In this document: positions 7,327 through 13,201 of the stretch, piece after piece | How positions within the stretch are numbered: the first letter of the stretch is position 1 | Layout: each line of letters starts with the position of its first letter | Translations under genes and position numbers: made by a program | Notes under the pieces: generated by a model | Seen by the model: only the letters and a program-made list of their open reading frames with translations | What the model was told of the DNA's origin: nothing | Databases searched by the model: none | From: an uncultured Collinsella sp. | Lineage (GTDB): Bacteria; Actinomycetota; Coriobacteriia; Coriobacteriales; Coriobacteriaceae | Reading direction: 5' to 3' | DNA: 16,140 nucleotides | NCBI GenBank assembly: GCA_900552705.1 | Contig: USAX01000031.1 | Location: 1 to 16,140, forward strand

Positions 7327-7346
7327 CGAAGAGCTCAGACTCTTCG
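7327..7346 (-). other. Small intercistronic hairpin between IIB and IIC
   Basis: CGAAGAG at 7327-7333 pairs with CTCTTCG at 7340-7346 around a 6-base loop. No U-run follows on the minus strand, so it is more likely to tune mRNA processing or stability than to terminate. Confidence 0.4.
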
Positions 7347-7357
7347 AAATTGAACGC

Positions 7358-7840
7358 CTAGAGCACGCTTGCGCAGTCAACCTTGGGGTCATCGGCCAGA
7401 GGACGGATCTCGACCTCGACGCCGTTGTTCAGCATCTCACGCACATCGGCCTCCTCGGCTGCAGTCAGGAAGATCTGACGAGAGACCTGACGAGCATCGG
7501 GGCGCTTCTCGTCCTTGGGCTTGGTGTTGCCCAGGTTGACCGACTTGATCTGCGGGCAGCCTTCAACAAGCTGCTTTGCCTCAGCGATGGTGGCGACACA
7601 GATAATCATCTTGTATTTGTCAGTCACACCCGAGTTAATGGCCTCGATGGCATTCGCCATATCCTTGATGACGAGCTTGCAGCCGGCAGGCTTGCCCATC
7701 TTGAGCGTCGTCTTCCACACCGGGTCGTTGGCGACCTTATCGCCCACGCAGAAAATGCAGTTGGAGCCAAGGCCCTGGACCCAAGAGACCGCGACCTGGC
7801 CATGAAGCAGGCGATGGTCGACGCGAAGTAGCTGAATCAT
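7358..7840 (-). CDS. PTS mannose/fructose/sorbose family IIB component
   Basis: IIB is the cytoplasmic phosphocarrier that passes phosphate from IIA to the incoming substrate. The 160-residue product starts MIQLLRVDHRLLHGQVAVSW. The family motif RxDxRLxHGQ is complete and His13 is the expected phosphorylation site. The length fits PF03830. The ATG at 7840 is preferred over one five codons upstream because the motif then sits at its usual distance from the N-terminus; a G-rich stretch (TTTGGGGGG) precedes it. It lies 57 bases after the IIA stop. It is the only IIB gene in the window, so both IIC-IID pairs may depend on it. Confidence 0.94.
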   Translation of the reverse strand: MIQLLRVDHRLLHGQVAVSWVQGLGSNCIFCVGDKVANDPVWKTTLKMGKPAGCKLVIKDMANAIEAINSGVTDKYKMIICVATIAEAKQLVEGCPQIKSVNLGNTKPKDEKRPDARQVSRQIFLTAAEEADVREMLNNGVEVEIRPLADDPKVDCASVL

Positions 7841-7897
7841 AATGTGACCCCCCAAAGGTCTTGTGCCGTCTTACGGCGTGTCAGTAGGTGCTGCGGA

Positions 7898-8317
7898 TTA
7901 GAACTCTTCTTCCTCTTCGTCATCGACCAAAAGATCGTTGACAAACTTCACGCGCGTATCGTCCGCAGCGACGATGGCGCGAATCGTCTCCTCAACCGGC
8001 GCCGACTCGTCAGAGAACAGCAGCTGGATAAGCAGAGGAAGGTTCATGTTGGTAACGAGGTACGTGCGGGGACGCGTCTGGACGATCTTGGTGAACTCGT
8101 TGTTGACGCTGCCGCCAAAGAGGTCGGTGCAGACAACGACATCATCGTCGGCAGCCATGCCTGCCAGCAGTTTTTGGGCCTCCTCGGCCACGTCCATGCG
8201 GTCATCGACGAACATCGAAAGATCGTGGACGTTGTCGCGAGCGCCCGAGAGCAGCTCGACACTCTCCTTGATGCCGGTAGCGAAGTGCGCATGGCTGGCG
8301 ATGATGTACTGCCTCAT
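7898..8317 (-). CDS. PTS mannose-family IIA component
   Basis: IIA takes phosphate from HPr and gives it to IIB. The product has 139 residues, right for a free-standing ManX-type IIA domain (PF03610). It begins MRQYIIASHAHFATGIKESV; His9 in ASHAHFATG is the expected phosphorylated histidine. DDDVVVCTDLFGGSVNN is the conserved TDLFGGSP-like segment. The protein ends in a strongly acidic tail, VDDEEEEEF, beyond the usual domain, resembling the acidic tail of the partner IIC. GAGAGGAA precedes the ATG. The gene lies 46 bases after the second SIS gene and is the first of the four PTS genes. Confidence 0.94.
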   Translation of the reverse strand: MRQYIIASHAHFATGIKESVELLSGARDNVHDLSMFVDDRMDVAEEAQKLLAGMAADDDVVVCTDLFGGSVNNEFTKIVQTRPRTYLVTNMNLPLLIQLLFSDESAPVEETIRAIVAADDTRVKFVNDLLVDDEEEEEF

Positions 8318-8363
8318 TCTGTGTTCCTCTCAATAGCCCGGCGCGTTCCCGCACCCGTTTTCT

Positions 8364-9425
8364 TTAGTAGTCGAACTGGTGATAGTAGCGACGATACTTG
8401 AGGTTGTGCTTGGTGACCGTCTCGTAGTAGCGAGCCAGGCGGTCGGTAACGAGCACCGTCAGAATCCACGGAGACACGATGACGCGGAACTCGTCGTCAA
8501 GGCCGGGGATCGCGAACTCGGCGGTGTCGATGACGTTGATGTCGGTGTCGCCGGTCACGCCGCGGGTCAGGAAGGCGCGGACGCGCTCGTCGAGCTTGCG
8601 GTTCTCGTCCTCGCCCACGAACAGGAAGACCGGGACGCCGGGCTCCACGAGCTCGAGGGTGCCGTGGAAGAAGTCGGCCGAGGTGATGTAGCGGGTGCGC
8701 TTCCACTGCATCTCCTCGAGGATGCACATCGAGAACAGGATGGTCTCGCCCCACAGGGCGCCGGAGCCGATGAACATGGTGTAGGGGGCCAGGGCGTACT
8801 TCTTGGCGAGCTCCTCGGCGCGCGGCTCGAAGCGCTTGCGGATATCGAGCATGTCCTTCCAGATGTCCTTGGTCTGCTCGATAAACAGATCGAACTTGGG
8901 GAAGCAGCCGCGGCGGTTGAGCAGGCGCAGGCCGAAGCAGTCGGCGAGGTAGTAGCCCTTCTCGCAGCCGCCCGAACCATGGTCAGAAGCCATGGCGACG
9001 CAGTTCTCGGCGCCGACAGCCTGGCCGATGGGGCCCTCGGGCTTGGTCATGGCGTAGACGCGCACGCCCATGCCCTTCATCTTCTTGACGGCCTCGAGGA
9101 CCTCGGGGGTAGTGCCGGACTCGGAGGCGGTGAGCACGACGGACTTCTCGGTCATGCGCTTGTGGCCGGAGACGTTCCACTCGGCGGCGTGGATCAGGTA
9201 GACCTCGAGGTCGCGGTCGCCGAACTTGTTCATGAGGTACTCAAGCTGCATGAGCTCGTCCCAGGTGCCGCCGACGCCCATCAGGAACACGGCGTCGTAG
9301 CCCTCGTCGGCGACCTTGTCGGCGAGCGCGGTCATCTTCTTGCCGGTCTCGTAGAGCGCCTTGCCGTCCTCGAGATAGCCCTCCTGGTCGAAATGCATGA
9401 TCTCGATCTTCTCGGTTTCCTTCAT
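8364..9425 (-). CDS. SIS-domain sugar-phosphate deglycase (FrlB/GfrF-like, probable fructoselysine 6-phosphate deglycase)
   Basis: This 353-residue double-SIS protein resembles FrlB/FraB/GfrF deglycases, which split 6-phosphofructosyl-amino acids into glucose 6-phosphate and the free amino acid in the cytoplasm. The first SIS domain (about 40-170) shows FLMGVGGTWDE and LTASESGTTPEVL, a phosphosugar-binding SxSGxT motif. The second (about 205-340) shows FIGSGALWGET. Glu238 (LEEMQW) and His254 (FFHGTLELVE) are 16 apart, the same spacing as the catalytic Glu214/His230 of Salmonella FraB as I remember it. The C-terminus NLKYRRYYHQFDY is aromatic and probably helps form the dimer active site. AGGAGA precedes the ATG. 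The gene lies between another SIS gene and the PTS genes, the content of the gfr operon. Fructoselysine is the best guess; another Amadori product or amino sugar cannot be excluded. Confidence 0.82.
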   Translation of the reverse strand: MKETEKIEIMHFDQEGYLEDGKALYETGKKMTALADKVADEGYDAVFLMGVGGTWDELMQLEYLMNKFGDRDLEVYLIHAAEWNVSGHKRMTEKSVVLTASESGTTPEVLEAVKKMKGMGVRVYAMTKPEGPIGQAVGAENCVAMASDHGSGGCEKGYYLADCFGLRLLNRRGCFPKFDLFIEQTKDIWKDMLDIRKRFEPRAEELAKKYALAPYTMFIGSGALWGETILFSMCILEEMQWKRTRYITSADFFHGTLELVEPGVPVFLFVGEDENRKLDERVRAFLTRGVTGDTDINVIDTAEFAIPGLDDEFRVIVSPWILTVLVTDRLARYYETVTKHNLKYRRYYHQFDY

Positions 9426-9485
9426 TTGTCTCTCCTTTCTGGGGTTGTTTCCACATCCCCCATGCCAACGGGCATCAAAACCCGC

Positions 9486-10601
9486 TTACATTCCGTAACA
9501 CTCAGCCGCTTTGGCCTTAAGCGCATTGACTGACTCTTCGTAGCCCTCTGCCTTGACCTCCATTTGCTTGGAGACGGCATCGAGATACGGGTGCACGTTC
9601 CATGACTTCAGACGCTCGGCGATCATGGCCGCAATCGTCTGGAAGAACACAAGATTGGGAATTGCGCTGAGCAGCGGAGCCACCTGAGGCACCGCAACCT
9701 CGTGAGCCCTACCCTTGGGATGGGCCGTGAGCAGCACCGTTTTTGCCGTAACGTTCGATAGCGCATCGGCGATATTCGCAAGACGCTCCGACCCCTGCGG
9801 ATCGTCGACGATAAACACCAGATAGCCCGGAACGATCTGCATCTCGGGACCGTGGACGAACTCCTCGCCTTCGTGATGCATGGCAGGAATCTTGATGGTC
9901 TCGCTCAGCTTGAGCGCTGCCTCCTCGGCAACACCATAGTTGGGGCCGTTGCCGACGACCATGGCGGGCATGTGCTCAGAAAGCTCGAGCATGTGATCTT
10001 GGACATATGCCTCGGCGGTCTTGCACATCACGGCATTAGCCTGGATAGCCTCGCGCAGGTCATCAAGACGCTGAGCAACGCCCTTGGCGTCAATCGTTCC
10101 GCGCGCCTGACCGCCGTAAATACCAAAGAGCACCAGGTACTCAACGAGAACCTCGACGCCCAGAGTCACAAAGTCCACCGACTCGACGCCCACACCGTAG
10201 TCAAGAACGATGTCAGCGTGTTCCTTGATGGGTGCCTCGACGTTTGCCGTGAGCGCAACTGCAGCCATATCGTGTGCGCGCATGTAATCGAGCGCCGCAA
10301 TCGTATTGGTTGAATAGCCGCTCTGCGAGACGGCAATGTTAAGCGCATGCTGTGGATAGGTGTGTTCAAAATCGACGAAGGCCTCGGGCGTCACAACGGA
10401 CACCTGCATCTGCAGCGCATCTTGCAGGTAATCGCGGGCGCAATCCGCAGCATGGCGCGACGAACCCGAAGCAACGATGCGCAGCGCGTCAAAAGAACCG
10501 GACTGGAAAATATCAACGAGCTGCGCTACCAGCTCAGACGAACGCTCGAGGTTCTCTCCCATACGCACATGGGCAAGCTGAACGTAATCGAGCATCTTCA
10601 T
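9486..10601 (-). CDS. SIS-domain protein (GlmS-isomerase-like; probable GfrE-type glucoselysine 6-phosphate deglycase)
   Basis: First gene of the six-gene operon, 371 residues. It has two SIS domains like the isomerase half of GlmS: RIVASGSSRHAADCARDYL and AVSQSGYSTNTIAAL (SQSGxT-like, with Tyr) in the first; MVVGNGPNYGVAEEAALKL, ETIKIPAMHHEGEEF and VHGPEMQI in the second. Glu234 and His250 are 16 residues apart, equivalent to the catalytic Glu/His of this superfamily. GfrE and GfrF in Salmonella are two such enzymes encoded beside a mannose-type PTS and act on glucoselysine and fructoselysine phosphates; by context this is the GfrE-like partner. The ATG at 10601 is chosen because GAGGTGAGACG precedes it; the longer ORF start (10640) lies in the operator. 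Amino-sugar deaminase/isomerase activity is the main alternative. Confidence 0.8.
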   Translation of the reverse strand: MKMLDYVQLAHVRMGENLERSSELVAQLVDIFQSGSFDALRIVASGSSRHAADCARDYLQDALQMQVSVVTPEAFVDFEHTYPQHALNIAVSQSGYSTNTIAALDYMRAHDMAAVALTANVEAPIKEHADIVLDYGVGVESVDFVTLGVEVLVEYLVLFGIYGGQARGTIDAKGVAQRLDDLREAIQANAVMCKTAEAYVQDHMLELSEHMPAMVVGNGPNYGVAEEAALKLSETIKIPAMHHEGEEFVHGPEMQIVPGYLVFIVDDPQGSERLANIADALSNVTAKTVLLTAHPKGRAHEVAVPQVAPLLSAIPNLVFFQTIAAMIAERLKSWNVHPYLDAVSKQMEVKAEGYEESVNALKAKAAECYGM

Positions 10602-10628
10602 CGTCTCACCTCGTAACAAATCATTAGT

Positions 10629-10671
10629 ATTTGATACCAATCACAGTTACAGGTTACGGCTTTTTGATACC
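10629..10671 (-). promoter_or_regulatory. Operator boxes of the SIS/PTS operon
   Basis: TTTGATACC occurs at 10630-10638 and again at 10663-10671 (+ coordinates), 33 bases apart, with CAGGTT at 10650-10655. The 12 bases ATTTGATACCAA (10629-10640) also occur at 4641-4652 upstream of the orphan IIC gene. The distance from CAGGTT to the second box is 13 bases at both loci. A further related AAAATACCAGC lies at about 10785, beside the GntR gene end. A GntR/UTRA protein is the likely ligand-responsive binder, given the two encoded next door. The -10 and -35 are not obvious. Confidence 0.6.
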
Positions 10672-10794
10672 TCTTTGTCGATTAATTTATCCCCTTCGGC
10701 GAACGGTCGATTTTGAGCCATGTAAGGTTGTATATACAGCTGACCCAACGATCAAAACTGGTTAGTTTCCCAGCCGTTATTCACAAAATACCAG

Positions 10795-11508
10795 CTAGTA
10801 CGTATAGGTGTAGCCGCCCGTATCGCCACGATTGAAGGTCTTTACATACTCGATAGCCTGACCGCTCGCGTCATAGCTCACGCATTCCAAAAGCAAAACA
10901 AGATCGCCCTGTTCCAGTCCAAGGAGGCCGGCATCTCGTGCGCCCAGCGCTTCGATATCGAGCTTTTCCTGTGCCATGACTGGCTTTCGGCCCAGCATCT
11001 CATAGGTCTCGTACAAACTGAAGACCGACACGTCAATATCTTCGATGGTTGGGAACAGCAGGCAGGGAATCAGCGCCGTCTCAATCGATACGGGGCTACC
11101 GTTTATGCAGTTCAGGCGTCGAACGGAATAGAGCAGGTCGTCCTCGGCGATGCCAAACAGGTCGGCGTAATATGGCCCCGCATAACGCTTGGAACGCGCG
11201 AGAATACGGACGGACGGCTCGCCGCCCGAAGCACGGACCGATTCACGGAAACCGACCGTGCGTTCAAAAAAAGCAGGTACTTTCTGCGCCACAAAGGCAC
11301 CTTTTCCCCGAACACGGCGAATCTGCCCGCGCCGAACCAGTTCATCGACAGCGCTTCGGATGGTCAAGCGTGTCGTACCAAATTCCTCGGCGAGGTCTTT
11401 TTCGGACGGAATCATGGAACCCGTGGGATATGCACCGCGCTCGATACGTTCCTCGATGCAGCGTCGAATGCGCATATAAACCGGGGTGGCATCTACTGTT
11501 TCAGCCAT
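10795..11508 (-). CDS. GntR-family transcriptional regulator with UTRA domain (second of a tandem pair)
   Basis: A 237-residue regulator. The winged helix (about residues 8-75) reads PVYMRIRRCIEERIERGAY, then MIPSEKDLAEEFGTTRLTIR, with the wing RRVRGKGAFVA, the classic HutC/GntR pattern. Residues of about 90-235 form a UTRA effector domain (LYSVRRLNCINGSPVSIETA, and FNRGDTGGYTYTY at the end), which usually binds a sugar phosphate or similar ligand. It overlaps the upstream GntR gene by 16 bases, so the two are co-translated. It ends 193 bases before the SIS/PTS operon start, placing it to control that operon, as GntR-type FrlR does in the E. coli frl locus. Whether it represses or activates is not visible. 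Confidence 0.92.
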   Translation of the reverse strand: MAETVDATPVYMRIRRCIEERIERGAYPTGSMIPSEKDLAEEFGTTRLTIRSAVDELVRRGQIRRVRGKGAFVAQKVPAFFERTVGFRESVRASGGEPSVRILARSKRYAGPYYADLFGIAEDDLLYSVRRLNCINGSPVSIETALIPCLLFPTIEDIDVSVFSLYETYEMLGRKPVMAQEKLDIEALGARDAGLLGLEQGDLVLLLECVSYDASGQAIEYVKTFNRGDTGGYTYTY

Positions 11509-12260
11509 TGTTCACCTGCCACGCTCCTCATGCCGTTCTCTTCGCCGTTATCGGCAAAGCGGAACTTTGTGGGCAAAATCACCGATTTGCAATGCTCCAC
11601 AAAACGCATGTCCTTATCAAATTCGATCGAGCTCTCATAGAACACCGGCGTTCCCTCTTCTTGCTGGAGCAGCTCGGCCTCTTCGACGTTCAAACGCGAG
11701 ATGGAGATATGCTCACGTCCATGCTCAACGCGCACGCCACCTTCTTTGAGCAAGACATCGTAAAGGCTCTCACACTCAAAATCGTGCTCGGGAAGCGATG
11801 GGCACAGGGACAGGTTAACGTGAGCGGTCTCGATTGACGCCGGCTCGCCCTCAATAAGTCGAACGCGCTGCATGCGGAGCAAGGGAGCGCCTACAGCCAC
11901 CCCAAGCTTGTCGGCAAGCGCCTCATCCGCCTCGATGGTCCCGGTGGAAACCAGACGAGAAGAGGGGTGCAGGCCGGCAGTCCGCACAGCATCGGAAAAG
12001 TTATACGTTTCCTGGAAGATGTTCAGCGGCTTGGGAGGACACACATACGTGCCCGATCCGCGACGGCTCTCGAGCGTTCTACACGAGATAAGCCGCGTGA
12101 TACCGGCACGCAACGCCGTACGCGAAACGCCAATCTCTTCGCACAGCACGCGCTCGGCCGGCAGGCGATCGCCGCCGGCAAGCTGATGGTGCTGGATATA
12201 CCAAAGAATTCCCTCAACAGCATGATCTTTGGGGGGAATTGCATAAGATTCGCCTGCCAT
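11493..12260 (-). CDS. GntR-family transcriptional regulator with UTRA domain (first of a tandem pair)
   Basis: A 255-residue regulator: winged helix at about 12-75 (HAVEGILWYIQHHQLAGGDR, LPAERVLCEEIGVSRTALRA, wing RRGSGTYVCPP) and a UTRA domain at about 90-235 (LRMQRVRLIEGEPASIETA, the typical strand pair). It shares the fold but little sequence with the next GntR gene, so the pair is not a recent duplication. GAGGAG lies upstream of the ATG at 12260. The gene starts 38 bases after the stop of the small unrecognised gene, and its own end overlaps the next GntR gene by 16 bases, so a three-gene transcript is likely. The two regulators may respond to two related ligands, matching the two SIS enzymes and two IIC types; that is inference. 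Confidence 0.92.
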   Translation of the reverse strand: MAGESYAIPPKDHAVEGILWYIQHHQLAGGDRLPAERVLCEEIGVSRTALRAGITRLISCRTLESRRGSGTYVCPPKPLNIFQETYNFSDAVRTAGLHPSSRLVSTGTIEADEALADKLGVAVGAPLLRMQRVRLIEGEPASIETAHVNLSLCPSLPEHDFECESLYDVLLKEGGVRVEHGREHISISRLNVEEAELLQQEEGTPVFYESSIEFDKDMRFVEHCKSVILPTKFRFADNGEENGMRSVAGEQWLKQ

Positions 12261-12298
12261 TGCACAGACTCCTCATTCAGAAACGTATGCCGCCAAAA

Positions 12299-12787
12299 TT
12301 AGACCAGCCCTCCCATGGCATCAAATTCTGCCTTGATCTTCTCGGCGACATTCCGATACGACTTATATAGACTTGAATCGCGTTTGACTTCGTCGGTCAT
12401 AACGGGAATCTCTAATTTGGAAACCTCGTCTTTTCCCGTCTGAACCGCCACAACAACGCCCATACCAAGACACATATTACGCTTGGCAGCGTTTATTTTC
12501 GCCGCCTTGGCAGGATTTGCCAGGATACGCTGGGCAAATTCCTGTTTAGAGACCGCTTCTTCGGCCTCCGGATCGCCCGCCTCGGCCACTTCGCACTGCA
12601 ACACGTCCGCATAGTCAAAAATCTTCGGCTCGCCGCCGCGCTGATGCACGGCCCACTTGCGGCGCGTGGCGTCCTGGTAGATAGCCGGCAAAAATGTAAA
12701 CCGCGGCGGGTCCAAAATCGTATCCGTGATGGTAAACACATCGGGATCAAAGGCATCCTGCGGGTTTTTCTTCTTGAACAGCCCCAT
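12299..12787 (-). CDS. Small cytoplasmic protein of unknown function
   Basis: A 162-residue product, not recognised with confidence. It starts MGLFKKKNPQDAFDPDVF; the ATG at 12787 is chosen for the GGGAGG in front of it, whereas the ORF opens 11 codons earlier. There is no signal peptide, and only one short apolar stretch (NMCLGMGVVVAVQ). Segments such as KIFDYADVLQCEVAE, SKLEIPVMTDEV and SLYKSYRNVAEKIKAEFDAM resemble, by pattern only, the C-terminal domain of Firmicutes DUF4428-like proteins, where a YxDI strand, a CxxLxIxI strand and a final helix are typical. It has no zinc-finger cysteines of the kind those proteins carry at their N-terminus. It is upstream of the GntR pair and probably co-transcribed with it. 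Confidence 0.75.
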   Translation of the reverse strand: MGLFKKKNPQDAFDPDVFTITDTILDPPRFTFLPAIYQDATRRKWAVHQRGGEPKIFDYADVLQCEVAEAGDPEAEEAVSKQEFAQRILANPAKAAKINAAKRNMCLGMGVVVAVQTGKDEVSKLEIPVMTDEVKRDSSLYKSYRNVAEKIKAEFDAMGGLV

Positions 12788-12909
12788 ATCAGCCTCCCGT
12801 ACTAGCATTAAACAACTCAAGATGAATATAGCACCAATTTCAAGCCGCCGCCTTACCCTATCGGTACGCGGCGTCTATGGCTCGCCCAGCGGAAGAGTTC
12901 ACGGACGAT

Positions 12910-12982
12910 GGCCGGGGAGGCATACTTTGTTTTGAGAAGTGGGCTTCGCGAACTTCTCAAAACAAAGTATGCCTCCCCGGCC
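12910..12982. repeat. Long perfect hairpin A
   Basis: A 31-bp perfect inverted repeat (12910-12940 against 12952-12982) encloses an 11-base loop, GGGCTTCGCGA. The top of the stem is TGAGAAGT / ACTTCTCA; the lower stem runs through TTTGTTTTG and GGCCGGGGAGG. The loop is the exact reverse complement of the loop of hairpin B, so the two share an apical core in opposite orientation. No U-run follows on either strand and no target-site duplication is seen. Confidence 0.92.
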
Positions 12983-13096
12983 CTGTCGATATGTCGCTGG
13001 CTGACCATAGTTAGATGCACGGTTTCCAAGGCAGCAACAGCCAAGTCCCCATTACATAAAAAAGAATCAGCCCCCCGCATATCGAAACGGTCGAGA

Positions 13097-13179
13097 GGGC
13101 CGCCTCCGGGCGGGTGCCTTCCTCTGAGAAGTTCGCGAAGCCCACTTCTCAGAGGAAGGCACCCGCCCGGAGGCGGCCC
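13097..13179. repeat. Long perfect hairpin B
   Basis: A 36-bp perfect inverted repeat (13097-13132 against 13144-13179) encloses the 11-base loop TCGCGAAGCCC. The stem top is again TGAGAAGT / ACTTCTCA, but the lower stem (GGGCCGCCTCC, then GGGCGGGTGCCTTCC) is unrelated to that of hairpin A. It starts 22 bases after the phosphoketolase stop and could protect or end that mRNA. Confidence 0.92.
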
Positions 13180-13201
13180 CAGCGCGAGACCGTCCCGGAT
13201 G

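Larger units (their letters stand above)
12788..13201. other. 414-bp non-coding gap with two hairpins
   Basis: This gap between the phosphoketolase stop and the small unrecognised gene holds hairpins A and B, 114 bases apart. Apart from these I see an A-run at about 13058-13064 (T-run on the minus strand), too far from hairpin B to make a standard terminator, and an AT-richer stretch at 12815-12840 that may hold the promoter of the small gene. The + strand ORF across the gap is a product of the palindromes and is not called. Confidence 0.6.

Noticed and set aside
8379..9533. 384-codon + strand ORF
   Set aside because: Antisense shadow of the second SIS gene; its low-complexity L/V/G/E/D-rich translation is typical of reverse frames of GC-rich genes.
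12910..13179. Hairpins A and B as ordinary Rho-independent terminators or an insertion sequence
   Set aside because: No U-run directly follows either stem on either strand, the stems are far longer than needed, and there is no transposase or target-site duplication.
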